From Candidatus Tisiphia endosymbiont of Dascillus cervinus (GTDB lineage: Bacteria; Pseudomonadota; Alphaproteobacteria; Rickettsiales; Rickettsiaceae), in NCBI RefSeq assembly GCF_964026405.1, contig NZ_OZ032146.1:62001-126000 (forward strand): a stretch of 64,000 nucleotides of DNA, read 5' to 3'. Shown here one piece after another: positions 37,940 through 47,663 of the stretch. Numbering within the stretch: the first letter of the stretch is position 1; every line of letters starts with the position of its first letter. A model generated the notes under the pieces. That model worked only from the letters and a program-made list of their open reading frames with translations. It had not been told where the DNA came from and did no database searches. The position numbers were made by a program, and so were the translations under genes.

Positions 37940-38515
37940 CTCCCCACCCATAGCATAAGCTTGCTGCATCAAAGCTTCATCTCGTGCAAACTTCTTAGCT
38001 GCAGAATCATGCATATTTTGTTTAGCGATTTGCAGGATATTTCTGTGATATTCGTTTTCTTTCGCTTGTAGTTGTTGCTTGTCCGCCGTTAAAGTGTCAA
38101 CCAAAAATTGTGCAGCTGATAACTCCGACTGGCTTAAGGGCTTTGGTTGTGGAGTTAGCTGGGATGGCGGTTTTGGCGGAGTGGTATCGGCAACTGGAAT
38201 CGGCTGAACTACGCCTCGTAATATATCAGCTGAGTATTTACCATTACTACTAGCAGATATTGCTTCAAATATACTGCCACTGTTACTCGAGCCCTTATTG
38301 GTAAAACCAAAATATTGCTGGTTTTTACTGTCATATCCTATAGTAATTGGCGTGCCTCCTAAACCTTTGCCGTATGATTGTAGGAACTTACCATTTTCAA
38401 ACACATAGATTGGCTGTTGCATGGCAGATGACAGTAGTAATATCGAATTACTACCCCCATCACCGCTACCTGGTTTTGGTAATAGTGAAGCTAATGCTAG
38501 ATCGCTACCAGTTAG
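37940..38515 (-). repeat. Toxin delivery module repeat R1
   Basis: Reference copy of the module within the largest cassette. High DNA identity to R2 and R3 over ~550 bp, including synonymous positions, indicates recent duplication or gene conversion and gives a substrate for homologous exchange between tips. Confidence 0.85.
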
Positions 38516-38556
38516 GCCAGCAAGTCCTGTACTCTCCGGTTGAGGAGCAAGGTTAT

Positions 38557-38705
38557 ATCCCAGCTTTCGCTGGGATGACATCATACTTGAGAATGATATC
38601 TTTTCCTTGGATGACATCGCACTTGAGGACGACATCTTATGTGGGGATAACAGGGGTGGCGGCTTAGATGACATCATATTTGAGGATGTCATATCTCGCA
38701 GGGAT
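38557..38705 (-). repeat. Hairpin-repeat insertion translated within the toxin
   Basis: Begins with the perfect hairpin ATCCCAGC-TTTC-GCTGGGAT and continues with several GGATGACATC units. On plus it reads IPAFAGMT, the well-known translation of a dispersed palindromic repeat; on minus it gives the low-complexity Met/Ser peptide SSAMSSKEKISFSSMMSSQR of the toxin. The insertion kept the toxin frame. Confidence 0.65.
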
Positions 38706-39936
38706 GTCTCTTTTTTGTCGGCAATGAATTGCTGGCTATATTTTTCTAATAAATTCGTCTGCTCTTTTTGATATTTCCCAACCATCTGATCAGCCACATA
38801 GCTAACACCAAGGTTCAAAGTTGGAGTTACCTTTCTTTGCAGAAGACTCAGCATGCTATTTGCAGCCATTTCGCCAATATTTCTCGATAGATCATTCGAC
38901 AACACTTGATTGCCATCAACCTCAACCTTGTTTCCTAGCCGCTCCTTGGCTCTTGTTCCAGCTTGGTTGATGATTGTGGTAATTGCATCCTTGATATTAT
39001 CAATGATCGGATCTATCTTTGCGATCACATCCACTACAGTTACTGCAGCATGTGTTACTTTTACCGCAAAACCGATACCACTACCCTTGAAACTATTAGC
39101 AGCAGCTCCTGCTATTCCGGAAGCTAACTGATTAATAACCATAGCATGTTTACCAGTCTTGGTCGCTTGGAAAATGGCTTTTTGTATTTCAGTCATTATC
39201 TGATTACGTTCTATATTACAATTTGCCGTCAATAATATGGAGTTGTTACTTAAAGCCTGACTTGCTGCATTACCAACATTACCGGCTATCCTCTCTTCTA
39301 ACCCATCTAGGGCGTTTTCTCTTATCCCTTCACTTACCCAGTCAACTGTTTTCTCAATTGCCATGACGGTCGCGAATTGTATCGCTGATGTTTTAGCTAG
39401 TTGTGCAATAAGTTGACTTGTTGAAATATCTTTTACTATTTCTGTTGTTCCTGCTGTTCCTACTTTTGTTCCTACGGTTGTAGCTGTTTCTGTCGCTCCT
39501 ACTGTTCCAGCAGTTCTAGCGGTTGTAGTAGCAGGTGCTAGTTTATTAAAGCCAACCTGTGCACCAATAATCGCATAGCTAATTGCTTTTCCTAGAAAAT
39601 AAGATTCTAGATTGATCGACTCACCTTTATGGACACTCATTGCTACCTTATAAGCATCCATTAATCCTTCAGTAAAAATACCAACACCAAGCGTTGTACC
39701 GCCACCCAATGTCCCAACAGTAATAAGCACCCCTACTGCCATTTGAGCAATAGCACAAACGGCAACTAAGATAGTGTCTTGCCAATTCTGCCGTGGCTTA
39801 TATGTTTCTAGCTCAAACACACCACTAATGCCTAAGAAATCTATCTCCAATATGTCGCTTTTATGCAGCTTAGGAGCAAGAGTTTTTTTGTCAATATGAC
39901 CTTTAACCCTTACTTCCTCTTTACCAAATTCACTAA

Positions 39937-41835
39937 TTAGCTTATGGCTGATTGTATATGATCAAGAAAAGTTTTAAAGAAACCTATTTTTGTGGTAATT
40001 TGCTGAAGTAGTTCATTATCAGAACCAGTCGTATTCGCTACTGATACACTCATAGCGGTTAGATATGACAATATATCAGATAATCTATTACCTGCTTCTA
40101 ATAATGACTCTATTGCCTTGTTTTTATAGTTTTTCTCATCTTTAGGACCTATATCAAGCCAACATTTAGCTGCATAGTAATGGGCAGGAAAATTATAAAT
40201 ATCATCTATGGAAGTAGCTTTACTGAGTGCTACAAGAACAGTCCAAGGATTACTAATACCAAAATGTTGCAGTACTGCATAACTAGGGTTGCTATAAGTA
40301 CCAGCTTGATACTTGCCCTTGCTAGACGCTATAAACGATTCTATACTACCGTCTTCTTTATGGGTTTTAAACCATAAGCCAAAATCCTCGATAAATTGCT
40401 TAATTTTAGGGTCGTGGGCTGTTCTTTCCCCTCTATCCCCAGCAAATTCTAAATAGCTAGCTGTAAACTTTTGGTATAATGTATCATCCGCAAGCAAACT
40501 AGGTATTTTTTGTTCTATATTATAGGTAATCTGCTGGCTCTCTTGACTATCACGTTGTTTTTTTATGTTAATTATTTCCTCATCACTAACCCCAAATTCT
40601 TGGTAATTATCATAGTCTGGGATGTACGCTATAATCTGATAACTACCGCTATTACCCTGCCTGCTAGTACGCCCCTTTATTTGTGCTTCATCTCTTGCAT
40701 TTTTGGCAATAAAAGTAGATATCACATGTAATCCGCCATTTGCTTCTACTTCCCCGCTGGTTCTAATGTCAGTTCCTCTACCAGCCAAATTAGTAGCAAC
40801 TATAATAGTTCCTGGCTGTACTAGTTGCTCTATATCCGAGTTATATAATTTCTCTTCACTTCTAGAGTAATTGATAGTTTTAGCTTTATTACCACATTTA
40901 TCTTTTAAAGCCTGACACAAATAGTCTGCATCTTTAATATTTTCACAAACTATCAGCACCGCTCTGTTATGTAATACGGCTTCTTGGTAGCTACTGTCGC
41001 ATACTGTTTCTCTTAGAGCTTCTAAGGTAGGTTCAGATATTGCTGGTAATTCTATAACTTGTTTATCCTTATAAGTTGGAACAAAGGCAAGTTCTACCCC
41101 ATAGATAGCTTTTAAAAATTCCTGTGAGCTATCAGAACCAAGAGTACCAGTCATCCCTAGAACCTTGTTATATTTTAGGAAATAAGCAATATTAGTGACA
41201 AAAAAAGTGGTTAATCCTTCCGGAGAAATGCGGCAATTATGTTTTATTTGTAAAAATTGGTGCAAGCCATCCTGCCATACCATATTTTCTTGTGTTACTC
41301 CAGTGCTATTGTCTACGGGGTTAATTACCTTATAGCCATCCTCATGAATATTAATTACATAATCTTTATCCAATTGAAGATTTATAGCCCTTACTAAACT
41401 TGCTGCCCATTTGCCTGCTTGAAACATAGCATAATCCTTTAGATGCTTAGGCACCAGCGATCCATTGATAATTCTCTCTATTATCTCCTGAGCTTTTTCT
41501 GTAGCAAAACTTTCTTCAAAATTCATAGGAAGAGTGGTCATAGGGAGAATGACCTTCTGAAAATTGTCCCAAGCTATGGTTAGGATAGGTAGTAGATATT
41601 CCATCAGTGGAATAGGCGTCGTTTGTTTAGCAATATGATTGCTGCTATCTACCAGCATACTATCTACTTCGTCTACTATAGCTACCGCAAAATCTCTATC
41701 ACCACGTCTTTCCCCTTGAAAACTAGTGTTACTCAGAAAGTCAGCTTGAAAGCTTAAAGCATCTCCGTATACTATATCGCAAGAATAGCAAGCTTTTTGC
41801 CCAGTACAGCCAGGTTTTGCAATATTAATACCCAA
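39937..41835 (-). pseudogene. SecA-like motor domain, N-terminus removed by IS
   Basis: About 632 residues of a divergent SecA. It retains Walker B VDEVDSML (54-61), the preprotein-region text, GMTGT (227-231), ATNLAGRGTDI (347-357) and the motif VI-like GRTSRQG (388-394). Walker A and the first ~150 residues are missing because IS copy 3 sits at 41833; the nominal TTG start lies inside the IS. Housekeeping SecA has a longer C-terminus with zinc tail; here the motor is followed by ~230 residues of unrelated helical sequence and, after a frameshift, by the toxin region. It is therefore a specialised paralogue, not the essential secA. Confidence 0.8.
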
Positions 41836-42943
41836 AACTTACGCTATGTAAGGTTCTAAATAGCGTAAAGAGGGTGAACGTAACTGCTGTTGCATATAAT
41901 GATCTAAAAGCCCTAACTTTATTTGATAAACCGTCTTACCTATTTTGTGTGCAGTTCTTTTTAGAAAAGCCCACACTAAAAATGCACAACTAATGTGATT
42001 ACGCTGGATGCGTTGTTTTCTGCATTGGCATCGTTCTATACCGGTAAGTTGCTTGATTTCTCTATGCATGCTCTCAATTACCCAACGAAAGCCACACTCA
42101 TCTTGTACGGCTTTAGAAGATTTTTGAGTTTTGTTATTGGTAACAATATAATCAACTCTGTTGGTAGAAACAGTAAGTTTAAACAAATTAACATGCTTAT
42201 CTTTTGCAAAGCCCTTTATATGAATCTCCACTCCGCTCTTAATTTCCTCATCTGAAAACGTTAACTTGCTAACAGCTTTATAAGGCTTAGAAGAGGAAGT
42301 TTTAGTAACGTTTCTATTTGCTTTAATAGGAGCATAATAATATTTACCCAAGGAATCAACATGTTGCATAATTTTATGCGTAGCATACCATGTGTCAAAA
42401 AGCACAGTTTGAAAAGGAATCTTTTTGCTATACACAGCATTATTTAACATATTTAATAGGTGTTCTACTTTTGTCGCTCCATCATGTTCGGGCGAAAAAA
42501 TTCGGTAATCTATTACCCAAAACTTATTAATATCCGGATTATAATATACCAAACTTACTACTCCTATACCAGTAGTAATACCACCTGTAGCCCCACTGTA
42601 CTGTGATCTAGCAATTTCTATTTTCTTGGTATTTCTTTTATTTAACACCGTATCATCAAATATTGTATATCCGTTAGGCGATAAAATAACATCATCCTTA
42701 ATATGTTCCCATAACAAAGAAGGTGTATATTTTTCATTTTTTAAAAATCTATTAATAACATCATGGCTACATTTTTTGGCATGTTCAGCATAGTAGGTCA
42801 AACTATAATTCTTTTGACTCACTATTAGAAATTGACAGTAATCTGTCCTATTAACTGGTATTGCTTGCAATTTTATCCTCTTGGCATTTGTAAATTATAC
42901 TCAACATAATGTACCATTTTTTTTTCTCATAGCGTAAGTTTTG
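41833..42943 (-). mobile_element. 1.11-kb IS, copy 3
   Basis: Same element as copies 1 and 2 with one extra T in a T-run. It removed the 5' part of the SecA-like gene: the other flank (from 42944) is unrelated core DNA with iscX. So the missing half was deleted or moved by recombination between IS copies. Confidence 0.9.
41839..42870 (-). CDS. DDE transposase (IS4-superfamily, IS701-like), copy 3
   Basis: 343 residues, differing from copies 1 and 2 by a single visible V-to-I change (KKIEIARS). All catalytic phrases are intact. Confidence 0.88.
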   Translation of the reverse strand: MQAIPVNRTDYCQFLIVSQKNYSLTYYAEHAKKCSHDVINRFLKNEKYTPSLLWEHIKDDVILSPNGYTIFDDTVLNKRNTKKIEIARSQYSGATGGITTGIGVVSLVYYNPDINKFWVIDYRIFSPEHDGATKVEHLLNMLNNAVYSKKIPFQTVLFDTWYATHKIMQHVDSLGKYYYAPIKANRNVTKTSSSKPYKAVSKLTFSDEEIKSGVEIHIKGFAKDKHVNLFKLTVSTNRVDYIVTNNKTQKSSKAVQDECGFRWVIESMHREIKQLTGIERCQCRKQRIQRNHISCAFLVWAFLKRTAHKIGKTVYQIKLGLLDHYMQQQLRSPSLRYLEPYIA

Positions 42944-43014
42944 ATATTATTTAATTGGTAGAGGAATGGTTAGATGGTAATAGTAATGCCTATGGAAATA
43001 ATTAGGTAAAAATA

Positions 43015-43224
43015 ATGCATTGGCATGATGTTGACGAAATTGCTATAAGTTTAGAAAAAAATTATTCCGATGAGGATATATCTGAATTAACACTAAAAGA
43101 TCTTGAGGACTTAATAAAATCATTAAGTGATTTTGATGACCACGAAATTGAAACAAATAAAGAAGTGTTAAAAGAAATTCTCGAAGCTTGGAAAGAGATT
43201 AAAGATAGTAATTTTGAAGATTAA
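43015..43224 (+). CDS. iscX: IscX (YfhJ) iron-sulfur assembly accessory protein
   Basis: 69-residue acidic protein, MHWHDVDEIAISLEKNYSDE...SLSDFDDHE...EILEAWKEI. The pattern M-H-W-x-D-V-x-x-I-A, the L-x-x-L-x-x-x-I-x-x-L-x-x-F-D-D and the final A-W are those of IscX, which binds IscS and ferrous iron and tunes Fe-S cluster assembly. The rest of the isc operon is not adjacent; the IS at 42943 ends 71 nt upstream and may have separated it. Confidence 0.88.
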   Translation: MHWHDVDEIAISLEKNYSDEDISELTLKDLEDLIKSLSDFDDHEIETNKEVLKEILEAWKEIKDSNFED

Positions 43225-43303
43225 TATATACTCTTTTGCTTTGAAGGAGAGCTATCACAAATACTTGCGGAGAATGTACGTACTTGTACCTAATGTAGTT
43301 CAT

Positions 43304-43374
43304 CTATAGCTAACCTAAAGTAAGGTCTATCTAAGATACTCTAATAGATAGACCTTACTTTAGGTTAGCTATAG
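43304..43374. repeat. Perfect 30-bp inverted repeat with 11-nt loop
   Basis: Arm CTATAGCTAACCTAAAGTAA plus GGTCTATCTA and its exact complement. It lies 79 nt after iscX and 75 nt before tRNA-Val. A strong hairpin on either strand without a T-run; could terminate iscX or be a mobile palindrome. Confidence 0.85.
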
Positions 43375-43448
43375 AATCTAAATAATTTACAGAAATAACT
43401 TGATTTTTTTGGGGAGATAGGGCATTATCTGCGTTAAATTGAAAGAAG

Positions 43449-43524
43449 GGGCGGTTAGCTCAGTTGGTAGAGCATCCCGTTTACACCGGGACGGTCGGGA
43501 GTTCAAGTCTCTCATCGCCCACCA
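43449..43524 (+). tRNA. tRNA-Val (UAC anticodon)
   Basis: 76 nt with encoded CCA. Acceptor GGGCGGT pairs with ATCGCCC (one G-T). D-arm GCTCAGTTGGTAGAGC, anticodon arm TCCCG-TTTACAC-CGGGA gives TAC, T arm with GTTCAAGTC. Confidence 0.96.
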
Positions 43525-43806
43525 TATATCTCTCGGATTTCAGGATTTTTATCATTGCAATAAAAAGTCTGTATTCCCGTCGCATGCCGTTTTTTCACTA
43601 AAGTTGCTGGAATACGACCACCAAAAAACTCTCTCTTTAACTAGTTTTTTGAGGGAGAAATTATTACAAAAGTGTTAAAATGCACACCTAGTCTGCTTAC
43701 CCCTTGTTTGTTACCCCCATCATGTTAGATATTTATTATATAGTTTTTATTTTTAACGTTTTTGATATATACCTAGTAATATTGGTTCTTAGAAGATAAT
43801 AATTTT

Positions 43807-46404
43807 ATGATAAGAAAAGTAATTATATTTACTGTTATTGCTATTTCGTTGTTAGTATGTACTATATTAGTTGAGGTAAACTTTGTTGATTATACTTCTG
43901 CCAGTAATAGTCTTGTTAATGAATTAAAAATTTCTCCTCAGAATCTAAAAAAAATTAAATTTCCCATACCTTATTTGATTATTGATCACATAAAAGAGGA
44001 AGGGAAATTAGAATTAGAAAATATAGAAATTCGCTTTGTCCCATGGTCATTATTAATTTTCAGACCAAGAATTAGTGCTGTAACCATATATAGTGCCACA
44101 ATATATTCAGATGAACAAGATTTTGACATTATAAACCATGATAGGCTAGTTAGTTCATTTATAACAAATGATATAATGGATATAAATTTTAATGTTAAAA
44201 ATCTGAGTATTCTAAATAAAAATAACCAACCTATTCTTACTTTAAATAATTGCTCTTTATTTAAAAATAACTCTATTGCTAATAGCACTTCATTCAAAGG
44301 GGATGGAGGATATGTAGGAAAATTATCTGGGTTTTTTGAGAAAAAGGCCAACCAAATAAATTTCGATCTTACTATCTCTAATAATGATTATAATTTTCAT
44401 TTGCTAGAAACCTATATAGACTCTAAACTAATAAATGGTAAAGCAGAATATTTAATACAAAATTTAGCTGATATATTACATATTCTAGTGCCAGATTTAG
44501 ATTCTTTATTTAGAAGATTTAATCAGAATGAAAAGGTAAATATAAAATTTGATATCTTACCTACTGGGCAACTGCTCAAGCTAGAAAATGTAACCATAGA
44601 CTCTAATTCGCTTGTAGGTAATGGAGGGGTATATTTGAGCAGAAGTGACAATGTTACTAGTATAATAAAATTATATTTCTCTAAAATAGACGTAAAATCA
44701 CTTATTACTTCATCAAACAATATTAACCAATTTAGTGATTCAGTTTTTGGATTAAGACTTATCTTTGATAATAAATCAATCATAACGAATGTTTTAGTTG
44801 ACCAAATAATATTAGGTAACGATGAGATATTAAATAATACTAAACTTTCATTTAATTTAGATAAAGGGGTATTAGTGGTCAATGATTTTTCTGGTACAAT
44901 AAAATCCGGAGGAAATTTTCAATTGATAGGTAATGTAACCCAAAACTCAGTACGAAGTATATTTGATGGCACAATTTACTTGCAACATAATGACCTTAAT
45001 TCTGTGTTGAATACTTTAGGTTACAAACAAGCAGCTAGTAAAAAACCTACAGCTTTTATTTTATCTTCAGATTTAAAACTAACTTTAATAGATGTCTATT
45101 TACAAAACCTTATGTTAAAAACTGACAACACTAAAATTACAGGTAATATTACTGCTAGATTTATTGGTTCTATGCCGCATTTTATAGCGACCATTGACTT
45201 TTCTTCGATTGATTTAAATAGAGACGATTACCCGATAATCTCACCAATGATCAAATTTGCTAAAAGTTTGTCAGAGAATATGCAAGATGAATCATACTTA
45301 GCTAAATATATTCCGATTAGGACAGCTGATTATTTAGGTAATTTTGATATTACTATAAATGATCTGCTTATAGGAAATAATTCATTTGGCAAAGCATATA
45401 TCTTAGCAAATGTCTCACCAGGTAATATTGGAATTAGTAATCTTGATATAAGAGGCAATAGTGATTACATCAATCTTAGTGCTAGTTTGTTAGCAAGTAA
45501 CATTAAACCGCAACTAACAATTACAATAAATGATGGTTCTCTTAATGTTAACTTTTTAACCCCTAAATCTTTACTTAATCTGCGAAATAACTTATTGAAT
45601 GAATTTGACGTAGAAAAAATAGAGTTAAAATTAAATTGTGCATTATCAAAAATAATTCAGAATGATCTAGTATTACAAAATGTTAAACTTGCTTTAGCAA
45701 ATAATAATGCTTTATTTAAGATTGATAACCTTGAAGCAAATCTACTTTCTGGTAAATTAAAAGCAGAAGGTAATATTTTATTAAATCCATATACTCTGAA
45801 CTTTGTTTATGCACTTAATTCTATTGATTTAGCTCAATTATCTAATGTTTTGCCAAGAGGATTACTAGACAATTACGGTGGAATGAGCATAAATGGAACA
45901 CTTGCTACTCATGGCAATAGTTTAAAAGAATTATTGTATGAGCTTAACACTCAATCAGAATTTGTAGTAAAAAATGCCAAGATTAGTAACTTCTCTGTTG
46001 ATTCATTGATAGAAAAAATTAATAATAAAGACTATAGTCTAAAGTATTTAAAAGATGATTTAGCAAAATCTATGTATCAAGGGCAAACTGAATTGAATAA
46101 TTTGCGTGGTAATCTTCAGTTAAAAAATGGAATAGTTACAATGAAAGACTTAGTATTTAATACAAAATATGCTAGCGGAGCTGCATCATTAGCTGTAAAT
46201 ATATATAATTTGGATATGGTATTATCTTCAATATTATCTTTCTATATAGCAGACTTAAATCCTAATCTAAATAATTCTAGTAATCAAAATACACCTATAA
46301 ATCTTACAATAAAAACCTCAGGCACTATATTAGATACCATAAAAACGTCAGATGAGACTGAACTAAGAAAGGCTTTAGAGAACAGAAGGAAATCTACAAA
46401 TTAA
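43807..46404 (+). CDS. AsmA-family protein
   Basis: 865-residue protein with one N-terminal membrane helix (VIIFTVIAISLLVCTILVEV), a long repetitive beta-rich periplasmic part and the conserved AsmA C-terminal region (YGGMSINGTLATHGNSLKEL, KNAKISNFSVDSLIEKI). AsmA-like proteins bridge inner and outer membranes and are implicated in phospholipid transport and outer-membrane assembly. It is 10 nt upstream of ampG, so probably the first gene of an asmA-ampG-dacF operon. The 282 nt between tRNA-Val and this start hold nothing recognised. Confidence 0.85.
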   Translation: MIRKVIIFTVIAISLLVCTILVEVNFVDYTSASNSLVNELKISPQNLKKIKFPIPYLIIDHIKEEGKLELENIEIRFVPWSLLIFRPRISAVTIYSATIYSDEQDFDIINHDRLVSSFITNDIMDINFNVKNLSILNKNNQPILTLNNCSLFKNNSIANSTSFKGDGGYVGKLSGFFEKKANQINFDLTISNNDYNFHLLETYIDSKLINGKAEYLIQNLADILHILVPDLDSLFRRFNQNEKVNIKFDILPTGQLLKLENVTIDSNSLVGNGGVYLSRSDNVTSIIKLYFSKIDVKSLITSSNNINQFSDSVFGLRLIFDNKSIITNVLVDQIILGNDEILNNTKLSFNLDKGVLVVNDFSGTIKSGGNFQLIGNVTQNSVRSIFDGTIYLQHNDLNSVLNTLGYKQAASKKPTAFILSSDLKLTLIDVYLQNLMLKTDNTKITGNITARFIGSMPHFIATIDFSSIDLNRDDYPIISPMIKFAKSLSENMQDESYLAKYIPIRTADYLGNFDITINDLLIGNNSFGKAYILANVSPGNIGISNLDIRGNSDYINLSASLLASNIKPQLTITINDGSLNVNFLTPKSLLNLRNNLLNEFDVEKIELKLNCALSKIIQNDLVLQNVKLALANNNALFKIDNLEANLLSGKLKAEGNILLNPYTLNFVYALNSIDLAQLSNVLPRGLLDNYGGMSINGTLATHGNSLKELLYELNTQSEFVVKNAKISNFSVDSLIEKINNKDYSLKYLKDDLAKSMYQGQTELNNLRGNLQLKNGIVTMKDLVFNTKYASGAASLAVNIYNLDMVLSSILSFYIADLNPNLNNSSNQNTPINLTIKTSGTILDTIKTSDETELRKALENRRKSTN

Positions 46405-46414
46405 AGAAGAATAA

Positions 46415-47659
46415 ATGTTATTATTAAGAATTTTAAAAGATTATAGACTATTCGAAATATTGGTTCTTGGGGCAATTAGTGGCATGCCACTAGCTATATT
46501 ATTCACTAGCTTAGTTGCTTGGCTTAAAGATTCTAATATTGATATTGCAATTATTACCACTTTTGCCGTTGCAAGACTATCCTATTCACTAAAAGTTTTT
46601 TGGTCTCCTTTGGTAGATTATTTTAATATACCATTATTAAAGAAATTTGGTCATAGAAAAAGTTGGCTGATACTTTGTACTATACTAATATCTTTAGTAC
46701 TATTCACTATGAGTACAATTTTACCTAATGAATCATTAACTTTACTATATTTTCTTACTATTTGCCTTGGTTTCTTGTCAGCAACATTTGATATTAGTGT
46801 TGATGCACTTAGGATAGATAAATTTGATCAGGAAACCCAAGCTATAGCAAGTGCTACGGCAGTATTAGGCTATAGACTTGGCATGCTGATTACTGGAGCT
46901 GGGGCTTTATATTTTGCTGAAGCCACAAGTGATTGGTCAGCTACATTTGTGGCTATGAGTATAATTTTTATTGTAGCAACAATTTTTATAATTATTGTCA
47001 ATGAACCTACATTATTACGAGAAAATGTTGATATTTTATCTTTATTATCACTAACAAAAATAGTAATTAACCCTTTTAAGGACTTCTTTGTTAGGAAATA
47101 TGCCGTTACTATTTTACTAGCAGTAATATTCTTTAAATTAGGTGATGCTATGCTTGCTGTAGTATCTATGCCATTTTATATGGAACTTGGTTATACAAAG
47201 GGACAGATAGCACTGATTACTAAATTTTATGGTGTATTAGCTACAGTTGCTGGGTCTTTTGCTGGCGGAATAGTTGTATACCGACTTGGAAATTTTAGAG
47301 GACTGATTATAACGGGAATTATACAGAGTATCACGCATTTCGCATTTATTTGGTTAAATCATCAACCAGTAAGTTCTGAATCTCTGTTTATTGCCATTAC
47401 TATAGAAAATTTTGCTTCTGCTATGGGTATGACTGCACTTGTTGGATATATTAGCATATTGTGTAATAAACAATATTCTGCATCGCAATATGCTTTACTC
47501 AGCAGTAGTAGTACTTTATTTAATAACACAGTCACCATTTATGGTGGTAGCCTAGTAAAAATGTTGGGTTGGGATAATTTTTTTATCTTAACAATAATTC
47601 TAGCCTTGCCAGGACTTATAATATTGTTCTATCTTAATAAAAAGATTTCTAAAACGTAA
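46415..47659 (+). CDS. ampG: AmpG-type muropeptide permease (MFS)
   Basis: 414 residues, 12 predicted membrane helices. The N-terminus [31 protein letters not shown] and [23 protein letters not shown] are those of AmpG, which imports anhydro-muropeptides for peptidoglycan recycling. Rickettsia genomes carry several ampG paralogues. The downstream gene is a D,D-carboxypeptidase, which supports a cell-wall role. Confidence 0.9.
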   Translation: MLLLRILKDYRLFEILVLGAISGMPLAILFTSLVAWLKDSNIDIAIITTFAVARLSYSLKVFWSPLVDYFNIPLLKKFGHRKSWLILCTILISLVLFTMSTILPNESLTLLYFLTICLGFLSATFDISVDALRIDKFDQETQAIASATAVLGYRLGMLITGAGALYFAEATSDWSATFVAMSIIFIVATIFIIIVNEPTLLRENVDILSLLSLTKIVINPFKDFFVRKYAVTILLAVIFFKLGDAMLAVVSMPFYMELGYTKGQIALITKFYGVLATVAGSFAGGIVVYRLGNFRGLIITGIIQSITHFAFIWLNHQPVSSESLFIAITIENFASAMGMTALVGYISILCNKQYSASQYALLSSSSTLFNNTVTIYGGSLVKMLGWDNFFILTIILALPGLIILFYLNKKISKT

Positions 47660-47663
47660 AATT

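Larger units (their letters stand above)
37001..39961 (-). pseudogene. Polymorphic-toxin delivery region and tip, cassette 1, frameshifted from SecA-like part
   Basis: The frame is open from 39961 (SYTISHKLISEFGKEEVRVK) and overlaps the 3' end of the SecA-like frame; a TTG at 39850 is the first possible internal start, but coding character extends above it. Order: hydrophobic Gly/Ala-rich stretch (AVCAIAQMAVGVLITVGTLG), Ala-rich helical region, Ser/Met-rich insert from hairpin repeats, delivery module R1, DPKYGGNLPLAVFSTSGD, linker GLAESGIHGKIEAAIGNKPI, and the tip AGAGHTKPIKDIKRIVETYG, GSPEDWAKMFSK, LHYYKNIKTGQVIEIKP. The tip resembles small basic toxin tips of Rhs/CDI type; activity unassigned. 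The R1 phrase LASLL...QQPIYVFENGKF recalls the C-terminal half of OTU proteases, but no catalytic DGxC is visible. Confidence 0.7.

Noticed and set aside
32400-38600. CRISPR-like repeat array
   Set aside because: The repeats are three long coding modules with unrelated spacers of kilobase size; no short regular repeat-spacer pattern exists anywhere in the window.
37001-39961. OTU protease domain in the toxin delivery module
   Set aside because: The strand-turn-strand phrase LASLL...QQPIYVFENGKF resembles the end of OTU domains, but the catalytic Asp-Gly-x-Cys and the terminal His are not visible, so no protease was called.
39937-41835. Housekeeping secA
   Set aside because: Motifs are divergent, the C-terminal half does not match SecA, and the neighbourhood is an IS-bounded toxin locus; the essential copy must be elsewhere.
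43525-43806. 79-codon plus-strand frame running through tRNA-Val
   Set aside because: It begins inside the tRNA gene and lacks coding character; the following 282 nt hold no supported feature.
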